Of a stretch of DNA of 25,219 nt, positions 1 to 7,534 are shown piece by piece; position 1 is the stretch's first letter; every line of letters begins with the position of its first letter. The DNA comes from a virus: IMG/VR virus record IMGVR_UViG_3300036945_000500, positions 1 through 25,219 of that record. One strand, given 5' to 3'. The notes beneath the pieces are model-generated. The model did not search any database, was not told the origin of the DNA, and worked only from the letters and a program-made list of their open reading frames with translations. A program made the translations under genes and the position numbers.

Positions 1-5
1 GTTAG

Positions 6-95
6 TGGAGGAGACGGTGAGATTCGAACTCACGGAGCCTGTTAGGACTCATCTGGGTTCAAGCCAGATACATTAAACCACTCTGACACGTCTCC
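6..95 (-). tRNA. tRNA-Ser (anticodon UGA)
   Basis: A cloverleaf with a long variable arm can be folded on the minus strand. The acceptor stem is GGAGACG paired with CGTCTCC (7 bp). The anticodon arm is ATCTGG / CCAGAT with loop CTTGAAC, giving anticodon TGA (reads UCA). The T-arm loop is TTCGAAT. The 3' CCA is encoded. The discriminator base appears to be U, unlike the G usual in bacterial tRNA-Ser. It is the last gene of the tRNA cluster in transcription order inside the window. Confidence 0.93.
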
Positions 96-100
96 GTTAT

Positions 101-175
101 TGGGCAGAAAGACGGGTTACGCTCCCTGTCTACCTGTTTCACAGACAGGTGTGCTGCTATTACACTATCTACTGC
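101..175 (-). tRNA. tRNA-His (anticodon GUG), atypical T loop
   Basis: Minus strand. The anticodon arm CCTGT / ACAGG has loop CTGTGAA, giving anticodon GTG. A 5' G opposite a 3' C just before CCA fits the G-1:C73 identity pair of tRNA-His. The rest is irregular: the T loop reads AGCGTAA instead of TTCRANN, only three T-stem pairs are firm, and the acceptor stem contains a T-T mismatch. It lies 5 nt from tRNA-Ser and 11 nt from tRNA-Trp. It may be a decayed or structurally odd tRNA rather than a fully normal one. Confidence 0.65.
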
Positions 176-186
176 ATATTACTTAC

Positions 187-260
187 TGGCACAGCGTGAA
201 GGAATCAAACCTCCGTTAGCGGATTTGGAATCCACAGTCCTGTCACTGAACGAACGCCGC
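187..260 (-). tRNA. tRNA-Trp (anticodon CCA)
   Basis: Minus strand. The acceptor stem is GCGGCGT with ACGCTGT (one terminal G-T and one internal G-T pair), with discriminator G and encoded CCA. The anticodon arm GTGGA / TCCGC has loop TTCCAAA, giving anticodon CCA for UGG. The T arm GGAGG / CCTTC has loop TTTGATT. It is separated from tRNA-Pro by 4 nt. Confidence 0.9.
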
Positions 261-264
261 GTAT

Positions 265-342
265 TGGTCTGTGTGGATGGATTTGAACCACCGATTTCCT
301 GCTTCCAAGGCAGGTAGATTAACCAGACTTTCTCACACACAG
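265..342 (-). tRNA. tRNA-Pro (anticodon UGG)
   Basis: Minus strand. The acceptor stem CTGTGTG / CACACAG is perfect (7 bp), with discriminator A and encoded CCA. The anticodon arm CCTGC / GCAGG has loop CTTGGAA, giving anticodon TGG (reads CCA). The T arm GGTGG / CCATC has loop TTCAAAT. It is separated from tRNA-Tyr by 7 nt. Confidence 0.93.
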
Positions 343-349
343 TTTGTTT

Positions 350-434
350 TGGTGGATCCTCTAGGAGTCGAACCTAGTTGCCATAAGGCCACAGATTTAC
401 AGTCTGCTGCAGTCGCCAATGCTGCTCAGAATCC
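350..434 (-). tRNA. tRNA-Tyr (anticodon GUA)
   Basis: Minus strand, class II fold with a long variable arm. The acceptor stem is GGATTCT / AGGATCC, with discriminator A and encoded CCA. The anticodon arm CAGA / TCTG has loop CTGTAAA, giving anticodon GTA. The T arm CTAGG / CCTAG has loop TTCGACT. Its 5' end lies one nucleotide past the stop codon of the HNH endonuclease gene, so the two must be cut from one transcript. Confidence 0.94.
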
Positions 435-435
435 T

Positions 436-741
436 TTATTTGTTTTGTCTATTCAAAGATCCTGCAGAATAATTGCAGGACGTATGACTAAAAGCTATAT
501 TGTTTAAATCAAAGTATAAGCCAACAGGGTCATCTGAATGTAGCCATGATTGCTTGTGTTCAATAGATAAATCTTTTATATCTGTAATCTCCAGACCACA
601 ATGATGACATAAATTATTATCGGTTTTCTTGACTAAATCAAACATGATTTGTTTAACTAATCTATTTCTAGCAGTACCTAATGGCATTCCTAGTTGTTCT
701 ACTTTTACCTTGTCAATATTTCTATATTTAAAATCACCCAT
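436..741 (-). CDS. HNH endonuclease within the tRNA cluster
   Basis: 101-residue protein with a compact HNH/zinc fold: CHHC (C45, C48), then LSIEHKQSW (H62 region), then NNIAFSHTSCN with the last H-x2-C-N at residues 86-90. Phage proteins of this type are free-standing nicking or homing endonucleases. The reading frame stays open up to 828, through tRNA-Asn. The ATG at 741 is chosen because a strong GGAGG lies 6 nt upstream and the upstream extension would be tRNA sequence. The gene fills the space between tRNA-Asn and tRNA-Tyr, as expected for a mobile intergenic endonuclease. The target site cannot be read from the sequence. Confidence 0.85.
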   Translation of the reverse strand: MGDFKYRNIDKVKVEQLGMPLGTARNRLVKQIMFDLVKKTDNNLCHHCGLEITDIKDLSIEHKQSWLHSDDPVGLYFDLNNIAFSHTSCNYSAGSLNRQNK

Positions 742-772
742 ATTTAACCTCCGTTGTAATGAGTATTGTTCT

Positions 773-851
773 TGGCTCCGGATGTCGGAATCGAACCGAC
801 CTAACCATTGATTAACAGTCAAGCCCATGCACCTTGCTCGGGTTTTCCGGA
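773..851 (-). tRNA. tRNA-Asn (anticodon GUU)
   Basis: Minus strand. The acceptor stem is TCCGGAA / ATCCGGA (six pairs plus an A-A at position 7-66), with discriminator G as in bacterial tRNA-Asn and encoded CCA. The anticodon arm TTGA / TCAA has loop CTGTTAA, giving anticodon GTT. The T arm GTCGG / CCGAC has loop TTCGATT. It is the first recognisable tRNA of the cluster in transcription order. Confidence 0.94.
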
Positions 852-858
852 ATAAATA

Positions 859-1029
859 AGTATGAGAGGTAACCCATACTTGTTCTTAGTACTTCACCAA
901 CGACACCACTCATCAAGTGGATTAGCTACTAAGTTTCTCTATCCTTGTGGGTTTCGCCAAAGAGCTGTGGCTGGTCTGATTAGGACGCGTATAGAAGAAC
1001 CCGCATGCTAAGATGAGGGCCGTGTTTCC
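859..1029 (-). ncRNA. Gene-free structured leader of the tRNA transcript
   Basis: About 170 nt between a promoter-like site (start near 1029) and tRNA-Asn contain no ORF and no complete tRNA. On the minus strand, 885-933 folds with a perfect 7-bp closing helix (CTTAGTA / TACTAAG) around an inner hairpin CCACT / AGTGG (906-920). A second hairpin, AGTATG / CATACT, lies at 859-880. The closing helix looks like a tRNA acceptor stem, but the enclosed element is only 49 nt, too short for a tRNA. It could be a degenerate tRNA, a processing signal or a small phage RNA. Confidence 0.4.
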
Positions 1030-1046
1030 TATTAGGCTCCAGCTAG
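1024..1046 (-). promoter_or_regulatory. Predicted phage RNA polymerase promoter for the tRNA cluster
   Basis: The minus strand reads TAGCTGGAGCCTAATAGG, close to the window consensus TAGYCGGWRCCTAATAGG. By analogy with T7 (...TATAG) the start would be the G at 1029. The element overlaps the last codons and stop of the thioredoxin gene and points into the tRNA region. Confidence 0.7.
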
Positions 1047-1295
1047 AAACTTACGAGTCTCTTCTAGAGTCATTGCACCACTCTGTTTGCGTAGTACATT
1101 ACCTTCAGAATCTTCTAAGATAAAGTATGGTACACCTCGGATTTGGTGTTTGATTAGAATCTCTTTATCCTGAGCAGCATCAATCTCTTCTAGTGTAGTA
1201 TTAAACTCACCTCCAAGGTCAATATCTTTAAGGATTTCAGTCATCATTTTACATGGACCACACCATTCAGTGTATACTTTAGTTAGTTTGTTCAT
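1032..1295 (-). CDS. Thioredoxin
   Basis: 87-residue thioredoxin-fold protein with the redox motif WCGPCK at residues 12-17 and the cis-proline segment RGVPYF near residue 54. It is shorter than E. coli thioredoxin (108) because the N-terminal strand and helix are missing, as in many phage thioredoxins. Its start overlaps the stop of the ribonucleotide reductase gene (ATGA), so the pair is translationally coupled, and the natural role is to reduce the C-terminal cysteines of that reductase. A second possible role, as a processivity partner of the T7-like DNA polymerase, is inference only. The stop codon lies inside a promoter-like element. Confidence 0.92.
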   Translation of the reverse strand: MNKLTKVYTEWCGPCKMMTEILKDIDLGGEFNTTLEEIDAAQDKEILIKHQIRGVPYFILEDSEGNVLRKQSGAMTLEETRKFLAGA

Positions 1296-3163
1296 AGTTC
1301 ACAGCCTCCTGCTGTACATGCGAGTGTTTGAGCACCTTCTACATTGTCACGGTCTTCAACGAAGAGTTCCCAGTCAATGGAAGGAAGAGTATCGAGTAGA
1401 CGCTTATAGGTTGAGCTATCAGTGTTCTCGTAGGGAGCTTGTCGGTAAGTACCACCGTCATCAGGTAGGAAAGAGATACCAGTACACTCGTCAAAGTGTT
1501 CATATACCCATGCACCAACCATAGGCCACTCATGCTCTTTAACAGAGATAGTTACAGATGGTTTGTGTTCACACCAGTGACGTTGATAAGCTAACCAGAT
1601 CTCAAGATGTTGAATAGCAGTTAAGTCTTCACGAGTAAACCCGGGTGAACGCATAGGGAAGCTAAACACAGATGTCTGGTCTGGCTTCATTACGCAGTCT
1701 TCATTAGGGATACCTTGAGAGATCAAGAACTGAGTCAATGGATCCTTCTTATCCTGACGAATACGGCGAATGTAGTATGGAGCATGACCCGCATGGATGC
1801 CACTAGATGTCAATGTCAACTGAGACACTGTACCTTCTGGCTTAACACAAGTAATAGCTGCAGACTCAGGTACACCTAAGATCTCAGCCCACTCCTTGTT
1901 AGTCTCACGGGCTACATCACGGAGTTCTGATAGTAGTGCTTCTAGGTCACAACCTTCACCACGGAGAATAGCGTTATCAAGGATACCTGTCATAGATACA
2001 CCTAGTAAACGTTCCTGCTCTGTGTTCTGTTTCCATACATCACGTAGGTAAGGGAAGTCAGTTAAGGTAGACTGCATAGTACCCATGATAGTAGCAAAGC
2101 GAACCTTCAACTTGAGTGATTCAATAGTATCACCTGCTTCGACTACAATGGTAGAAAGGTTACAGAACTGATATGGCTTAAGAATAATCTCTGAGCAAGG
2201 GTTAGTACCGTACTGTACGTCTTTTGCCCGGCGACCCCACTTAGATGCCATAATCTGTGATGCTTCACGGTTGAAGATACCACGTTCACCTGAGTGACTG
2301 TTATAGATATCTAACCATTCCTTCATGAACTCACCAACAGATGGTTTAGTCTGGTATACTGCTGAGTTATTAGCTAGGGCGCGTTCGCCAAAGCCTTTCC
2401 ACCATTCACCAGCTTTAGCTGTGGCATGGTCACGGTCAGACAAGTCACCTAAGCTAATCATAGCTGAACGGCGTACACCACCTACCACTACTACTTCACC
2501 GATCTTACACATGATGTCATGTGCTTCGATGTTCTTTAGCTTACGACCCTTAGCTTTAGTGAACTTCTTAACTGTGTAGTTAAACAAAGATACCAAAGGC
2601 TCTGGACCACTAGCACGACCACCAAAGGTTTTTAGTGGAGCACCTGCTGGACGTACATTAGATACATCCCATGTAGGGATAATACCTTTGTATAAGCAGT
2701 CAACGAGTTCTTGGAAGGCATAACACCAACCTTCTTTGCTGTCCTCTACTACAATCAGGTGTTCTGACTGGTGTAACTGAGGTACAACAGGGAGCTGCTG
2801 AGTATATTGAGACTCACATGAGAAGCCTACACCAGTACCACATAGTAAGATGTACATTGCTTCATCGAAACAACGCTGATGGTCTACAGGTAGGTAGCTA
2901 CAGTTATAAGCAGCTACGTGAGTCCTGCGGAGTGCCTCACCTGCAGTCATAATTGAGCGCATTGAGGGGAGGGTACTTAGTGTCTTGATTTCGTTGTTTA
3001 ACATACCCCAGATGCTGTCTGTGGTATCTAGTTTACCTGCTAATTGTTCTTTAAAGAAGTCTGTCCAGCGGTCTGCTGTTTCATCCCAGTTCTCACGGCG
3101 CTTTTTCTCAGGGAGATAGCGAGCGTAGCGGGATTTAGCGATAAGTTCTTGATATGAGTTCAT
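1292..3163 (-). CDS. Class II (B12-dependent) ribonucleotide reductase
   Basis: 623 residues, resembling monomeric adenosylcobalamin-dependent ribonucleoside triphosphate reductase (Lactobacillus enzyme 739). Visible signatures are YNCSY with C88, NPCSEI with C323 and E325, C334 eleven residues later (matching the C408/C419 spacing of the Lactobacillus enzyme), GTVSQ near 444, and a C-terminal redox pair C616/C621 in ACTAGGCEL. These supply the thiyl radical and the reducing cysteines. It makes deoxynucleotides without oxygen and needs coenzyme B12 from the host. AAGGA lies 4 nt before the start, preceded by an A/C-rich leader from the promoter at 3183-3205. Thioredoxin follows with a 4-nt overlap. 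Confidence 0.93.
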   Translation of the reverse strand: MNSYQELIAKSRYARYLPEKKRRENWDETADRWTDFFKEQLAGKLDTTDSIWGMLNNEIKTLSTLPSMRSIMTAGEALRRTHVAAYNCSYLPVDHQRCFDEAMYILLCGTGVGFSCESQYTQQLPVVPQLHQSEHLIVVEDSKEGWCYAFQELVDCLYKGIIPTWDVSNVRPAGAPLKTFGGRASGPEPLVSLFNYTVKKFTKAKGRKLKNIEAHDIMCKIGEVVVVGGVRRSAMISLGDLSDRDHATAKAGEWWKGFGERALANNSAVYQTKPSVGEFMKEWLDIYNSHSGERGIFNREASQIMASKWGRRAKDVQYGTNPCSEIILKPYQFCNLSTIVVEAGDTIESLKLKVRFATIMGTMQSTLTDFPYLRDVWKQNTEQERLLGVSMTGILDNAILRGEGCDLEALLSELRDVARETNKEWAEILGVPESAAITCVKPEGTVSQLTLTSSGIHAGHAPYYIRRIRQDKKDPLTQFLISQGIPNEDCVMKPDQTSVFSFPMRSPGFTREDLTAIQHLEIWLAYQRHWCEHKPSVTISVKEHEWPMVGAWVYEHFDECTGISFLPDDGGTYRQAPYENTDSSTYKRLLDTLPSIDWELFVEDRDNVEGAQTLACTAGGCEL

Positions 3164-3182
3164 GGAGTCCTTGTTTGTTGTT

Positions 3183-3205
3183 GTTCGGTATTAGGTACCG
3201 ACTGA
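3183..3205 (-). promoter_or_regulatory. Predicted phage promoter for the reductase-thioredoxin operon
   Basis: The minus strand reads TCAGTCGGTACCTAATACC, matching the core GGTACCTAATA of the other copies but with CC instead of GG at the start site. It begins right after the RNA polymerase stop codon. The leader that follows is rich in CAA repeats and ends in AAGGA ahead of the reductase ATG. Confidence 0.65.
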
Positions 3206-3206
3206 A

Positions 3207-5408
3207 TTAGCAAAAGAAATACTTTGAGTTATAAACGTCTTGGAGGTCTAAACTTCCGGTCTCAGGCTGAGGGAAAGTGAATGATTCTTTATTCTCCATG
3301 AGAGTATCTTGTAGAGTGTTAAAGAAGTTTTCTGTATCATACTGAGCAATGAAGTTCATCTTAGTTACTTCTTGTAGAAAGTCCACTTCATTAGCGTGAG
3401 TACTAAAAGAATCATGAACTGCACCGAAGCTACCGTTAAAGCCAACAATAGTATTAGCCATGTGAGCAGCATCATAGGAATGTACAACGTTAGGGCTAAT
3501 ACCCGAAGCAAAACTCCTACGGCATGGTACTTTTTCCCCAGTTTCTTTATTGAGGACATCCACTTTGATAACGTGCATGATACGACCATCTTTATTTCCC
3601 GTAATGCCTCGTATCGTACCTCGCTGTTTGCGTTCGTGCTGAAGATAAGCTTTGTAAACCACAGGGAAGCCACTAGGAGTGTGCCAAGTAAGGTTATTTC
3701 TACCGGAGTTAAGTTCATGTTCTGCAATCTTCTGTAAGTATTTAGTTGTTTTAAGTGGACCAGCACATACAGTGTTGATAGCCTTAATCAAGTTACCTGC
3801 CAGAGTATCACACTGATCTTGATCAATGTTATACTTAACAGTAAAACCTTCTACGTGGCAATCATCATACATGTTCTTGGCGATACGTTGTTTACCTGCT
3901 GAGTAAGCACGAGTCATAGAGCCTCGTTTAGCGATACCCTTACGGATATGCTTCATAGGCATTTGCTTCTCTGTAAACCAGTCAGGCATGATGGTGATAA
4001 GTTCTTTAGCAACAGCTACGTAGAAGTCTTTCTGGATAGGAGTAGGTACTAAGGACACTAATGTACCTGCTTGTTTATCCTTAGACATAGCTGCAAGATG
4101 TTGCCAGCCGTTATTAGAACCATCAATAGGAATAGGGAACCCTGACATGTACTCTTGTCGGAGCATCTTTGACTGATTGTATCCCTCGATTTCTAAACAA
4201 GCAGCTAAGAAGCTATAAGGCTTTTCAGCTGACATGTTGATGATACGATGACGCGCAACTTTCTTAATAGACTCCATGTTGTTATCAACCCAAGCAGCAC
4301 GATCATCTAATGTCATTTTGTCTAAGGAGATAGTATCAAGACCTTCTTCTTGTAGGTAAGCTTTGTAGTCAGTCTTAAAGTAGCTTGGGATTTCATCGAT
4401 GTTAAACGAAGTATTGTAGCAAGCTGCTGTATGTACCTTTAACCAGAAGAAACCTTTTTCACTGACATGCTTTTTGTTAGCGAATAAAAAGAGACTACGA
4501 GCTAAGTCACTACCTTGGAACTCAAGGAATGATTCAGCATAGTAGACTCGTCCACGATAGTCACAAGAGACTTCTTGATAGAAGGTCTGGTCATTAACTA
4601 ATCGTGCTTTCTTCAGTACTTGATTGTACTCGAAGTACTTACTCAGCATGCGCTGTAGCTTAGGGTCTTTCTTACCCATGAACTTAGTACCATCTAAGTG
4701 GTTAAGCTTCTTAGGTAAGTTAAGGTTCTCATGGTGAATGTTGTATACAAAGATCTCACCATTCTCATCAACCAAGTCAAGAGTTTCTGAAGGGTATGTA
4801 TTCTCCATAGCCTCTAGCACTGGAATGTTTAGTTTCCAAGGCTGTTGGCGTAATGTTTCTAGACTCTTGATGAACGGTTTGTCTAGGTACTCATGGAACA
4901 ATCGACTGTTAGACCAGCCTTTGATGAACGGTTCTTTAGTAAGATGACTATACAAACCAGTGATAGGTAGTAGCGGTTCAAATGATGTGCCGATTAACGT
5001 GGGCTTAACATCATCTGTTTGGTTAACAATACGTACCATGTATGGAGCCTTACGACCGTCATACTCACGGAAGATATCGATTAGACCGTCTTGTAAGAAG
5101 GTTTCAAGCAATAGGTCTCCGAGCGAGAGGGTTGATTTGATGTTGTGTTCATCTGTACCAATAGCCCTTGCGATTCGTTTTCCAATAAGGTCACTAGCGA
5201 AAGTGAGCTTAACAGAGGCTGAATGGGTTGCATTTTTATTTCGAATGCAGTAACGTAGTAGAGTGTCCCATGATTCATTTATAAACCTTTCTAGATCGTA
5301 TTCCCATGTGGGGTGGTATGCAAGGAGACGCGCACCCTCATTATAGATCTTATCTGAGTTTAATACTACCTTGGCTACTCGTTCAGTAAGATATTGTGTT
5401 GGATTCAT
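3207..5408 (-). CDS. T7-like single-subunit DNA-directed RNA polymerase
   Basis: 733 residues (T7 RNA polymerase 883; the N-terminal domain is shorter). Catalytic elements are in order: CDYRGRVYY at 282-290; PIPIDGSNNGWQH with the metal ligand D429 (T7 D537); KRGSMTRAY with K494 and Y502, spaced exactly as T7 K631/Y639; SPNVVHSYDAAH near 638-649; and VHDSF with the second metal ligand D666 (T7 D812). The C-terminus is YFFC, in place of the T7 FAFA foot. It should transcribe this genome from the TAGYCGGWRCCTAATAGG elements. It sits at the end of the replication module, 6 nt after a small gene and just before the reductase operon, not at the early end as in T7. Confidence 0.97.
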   Translation of the reverse strand: MNPTQYLTERVAKVVLNSDKIYNEGARLLAYHPTWEYDLERFINESWDTLLRYCIRNKNATHSASVKLTFASDLIGKRIARAIGTDEHNIKSTLSLGDLLLETFLQDGLIDIFREYDGRKAPYMVRIVNQTDDVKPTLIGTSFEPLLPITGLYSHLTKEPFIKGWSNSRLFHEYLDKPFIKSLETLRQQPWKLNIPVLEAMENTYPSETLDLVDENGEIFVYNIHHENLNLPKKLNHLDGTKFMGKKDPKLQRMLSKYFEYNQVLKKARLVNDQTFYQEVSCDYRGRVYYAESFLEFQGSDLARSLFLFANKKHVSEKGFFWLKVHTAACYNTSFNIDEIPSYFKTDYKAYLQEEGLDTISLDKMTLDDRAAWVDNNMESIKKVARHRIINMSAEKPYSFLAACLEIEGYNQSKMLRQEYMSGFPIPIDGSNNGWQHLAAMSKDKQAGTLVSLVPTPIQKDFYVAVAKELITIMPDWFTEKQMPMKHIRKGIAKRGSMTRAYSAGKQRIAKNMYDDCHVEGFTVKYNIDQDQCDTLAGNLIKAINTVCAGPLKTTKYLQKIAEHELNSGRNNLTWHTPSGFPVVYKAYLQHERKQRGTIRGITGNKDGRIMHVIKVDVLNKETGEKVPCRRSFASGISPNVVHSYDAAHMANTIVGFNGSFGAVHDSFSTHANEVDFLQEVTKMNFIAQYDTENFFNTLQDTLMENKESFTFPQPETGSLDLQDVYNSKYFFC

Positions 5409-5414
5409 TGTTCT

Positions 5415-5759
5415 TTAGGGTAAGTTGTTTTTCTTGGCAAAGGAATAGAAGTCTTTAGATGAGAACTTACCATCATTGAATTCAATTAAGGTGTCACCTA
5501 ATGCTTTATGGTAGTCTAGCTTTTCAAGTTCACGAGCAATTTGTTTGTTACTATCTTTAAGCCAGTAACCACCATCCCATTCGTGAAAGTACTCAAAACT
5601 ATTTTCCCATTTCCAGCGGAATAAATTAGCAAAGAAGCCATCTTCGTATTCTGCTTTTCTTAGTTGAGCGCGATGCTCAATGCCTTTAATACGTTCCTCG
5701 TTATCCTTCATTAAGGTTTCAAGGTACAAGCGGTAGTTGTCAAGTTTAATTAATGCCAT
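5415..5759 (-). CDS. Hypothetical protein, 114 residues
   Basis: No family recognised. The protein is charged, predicted helical and soluble, rich in aromatic residues in the middle (FRWKWENSFEYFHEWDGGYW, residues 47-66), with a C-terminal segment DGKFSSKDFYSFAKK. The ATG overlaps the primase-helicase stop codon (TAATG), and the RNA polymerase starts 6 nt after its stop. It is therefore translated between two replication/transcription genes and may assist one of them; that is inference from position only. Confidence 0.75.
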   Translation of the reverse strand: MALIKLDNYRLYLETLMKDNEERIKGIEHRAQLRKAEYEDGFFANLFRWKWENSFEYFHEWDGGYWLKDSNKQIARELEKLDYHKALGDTLIEFNDGKFSSKDFYSFAKKNNLP

Positions 5760-7363
5760 TATTCGAAATCCACAAAAGAAGTTTGATTTAGACGGCCTGT
5801 TTTAGCATCATACGATGTGCTACCACAGTCACCAGTGCGACCAGTGTGTCGGCATTTAAGGACACGGAGTCGGATTGTGTTACGGACTTGTTCCATCTCA
5901 GCAACCATATTACGGCAGAAGGCAATGATATCGAACGAGATTTGTTTGATAGAGCCTGAGCCTTTGATGTCATCGATAGAAGGCATGTGACCTTCTTCGA
6001 ATGGCTTTTCACCTTTACGCAAGTGAGATACAACACCTAACCAGATGTTATGCTTCTTAGTGATCTTGAGTAGGTCAGACATGAAGGAGTCAACTGCTTC
6101 GTTACCTGTCTTACCCTTAACACCTTCAGATACAGCAATAGTAATGTGGTCAAGGATAATGTACTTACAACCCATCAATGCTAGGTGTTCAATCTTATCA
6201 ATCAATGACTCATCACTAACAGAACCTTGGTGGTCAAGTAGTACTAAGCGTTCATCACCGAAGACAGTCTTGAATGCTTTATACTGTTCTTCCTCGGAGA
6301 TATCAGCTGACTTAAGATCTTTCTTAAGCTGCATACCAATGAACTTCTCTGCAGTATCACCTACAGACTCTTCAAGTGATACCATACCTACCATGTCTTG
6401 AGTCTTGTCTAGGATTTCTAGGACAATCTCTTTGATGACAGTAGATTTACCTGAGCCAGTACCTGAAGTGAACAGTACGATCTCACCGAGACGCATACCG
6501 AAGAGCTTGTCATTGAGTGAGTTCAAACAAGAAGGGTAGGCTAGGGATACAACAGACTGCTTAAGTTTGAATTGTTCCCATACAGCTTCACCCTTGACTA
6601 CATCAGAAGGGCTGTATGTAACTGCATTGAAGATACAGTTCATTAGAGCTGCAGAACCTTGTTTGATTAGTACATCACAAGGGTCTTTCTCGGGTAGTGA
6701 TGCTACCTTTACTTTATCGTAGCCGATAATCTTAGCTGCAGCTTGAACAGCTTTCTGACCGGGTTCATCCATGTCAAACATCAATACGACTTCATCGAAC
6801 CCACGTAACCATTCACGCTGTTCGAGAATCATTGATGTAGCAGAGGCAGAAGGTAGTGCTACCGCTGGATAGAACCGTTGGTACTTGTCGTATTGGGCTT
6901 GTGCTACAGCGAGCGCATCAAGCTCTCCTTCACATATGACGATTCGTTTACCACCAGTAGCGTTTGCTTGTCCAAAGAGTTGTATGCCTTTAAAGTCACC
7001 GTGGATGACAAATGACTTAGGTAACTTTCGTTCTTTGTAAGCCACGACCATTCCATCTTTAGTGTAAGGATAAAAATGACTAGCCATAGTACCGTCTTCA
7101 GCATACGAAACTTTAACTCCGTATTGAGCTGCGACAGTTTTAGTGATACCTCGTTCTTGAAATCCTCGTGTGTCATAATTTGTAATCTCGTTTAGTGTGT
7201 GCATGTTGTAGTCTTCAGTGTGATATTCGGTTGGTGTATATGCGGGGTCGATTGGAGATGACTTCTGGCAACTAAAGCAGAAGCCATGTGAGTCATCTTC
7301 TTTGTAGCTAAACGCATCGGATGATGAACATTTAGGACACGGTGCGTGGATCCATCGTGACAT
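5759..7363 (-). CDS. Primase-helicase (T7 gp4-like)
   Basis: 534 residues (T7 gp4: 566). The N-terminal zinc-binding domain has C9, C12, C29 and C32. The TOPRIM primase domain has CEGELDALA with E146 and MFDMDEPG with D197/D199. The C-terminal RecA-like helicase has Walker A SGTGSGKST (300-308), Walker B YIILDH (401-406), and SHLRKG near 446 (helicase motif H3-like). The short tail TSFVDFE ends in acidic and aromatic residues, as in gp4 where the tail touches the polymerase. It unwinds DNA and primes the lagging strand. It follows a 55-residue gene by 3 nt and is coupled to the next gene by TAATG. Confidence 0.96.
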   Translation of the reverse strand: MSRWIHAPCPKCSSSDAFSYKEDDSHGFCFSCQKSSPIDPAYTPTEYHTEDYNMHTLNEITNYDTRGFQERGITKTVAAQYGVKVSYAEDGTMASHFYPYTKDGMVVAYKERKLPKSFVIHGDFKGIQLFGQANATGGKRIVICEGELDALAVAQAQYDKYQRFYPAVALPSASATSMILEQREWLRGFDEVVLMFDMDEPGQKAVQAAAKIIGYDKVKVASLPEKDPCDVLIKQGSAALMNCIFNAVTYSPSDVVKGEAVWEQFKLKQSVVSLAYPSCLNSLNDKLFGMRLGEIVLFTSGTGSGKSTVIKEIVLEILDKTQDMVGMVSLEESVGDTAEKFIGMQLKKDLKSADISEEEQYKAFKTVFGDERLVLLDHQGSVSDESLIDKIEHLALMGCKYIILDHITIAVSEGVKGKTGNEAVDSFMSDLLKITKKHNIWLGVVSHLRKGEKPFEEGHMPSIDDIKGSGSIKQISFDIIAFCRNMVAEMEQVRNTIRLRVLKCRHTGRTGDCGSTSYDAKTGRLNQTSFVDFE

Positions 7364-7366
7364 AGG

Positions 7367-7534
7367 TTAATTCCAGTCTCTGTTTTCTCGAATCTCCCTG
7401 AGCATTTGTCTACGCTCATGGGCTTGTTGTTGAGTTTGTTTCTTTTCTTTGAACTTGTTTTTGAATTCATCCTTCAATGAGACCTCATCCTCATACTGGA
7501 CATTCTTGATTGGTAGTTTTAATTTCTTACTCAT
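7367..7534 (-). CDS. Small hypothetical protein, 55 residues
   Basis: A short ORF fills the gap between the SegE-like and primase genes. Its ATG overlaps the last 8 nt of the upstream gene and its TAA lies 3 nt before the primase ATG. The product begins MSKKLKLPIKNVQYEDEV and continues as a highly charged helix rich in K, E, Q and R (coiled-coil-like), ending RENRDWN. No family recognised. The tight junctions on both sides are the main support. A nucleic-acid or protein-binding helix is possible but not shown. Confidence 0.7.
   Translation of the reverse strand: MSKKLKLPIKNVQYEDEVSLKDEFKNKFKEKKQTQQQAHERRQMLREIRENRDWN

Noticed and set aside
271-507. Plus-strand ORF across the tRNA genes
   Set aside because: It runs through tRNA-Pro and tRNA-Tyr antisense, has no ribosome-binding site and no protein-like composition.
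1-851. tRNA cluster as a prophage integration site
   Set aside because: No integrase, excisionase or att-like repeat is seen, and the tRNA genes carry phage-style encoded CCA and spacing with a phage promoter upstream.
895-960. Hammerhead-ribozyme-like words (TTGATGAG and CGAAAC) on the minus strand
   Set aside because: Their order and the flanking bases do not allow the three stems; the core is TTGATGAG, not CTGATGAG, and no stem II pairing is found.
4960-5253. Plus-strand ORFs antisense to the RNA polymerase, DNA ligase and other large genes
   Set aside because: They are complementary-frame shadows of well-supported genes, without ribosome-binding sites or recognisable products.
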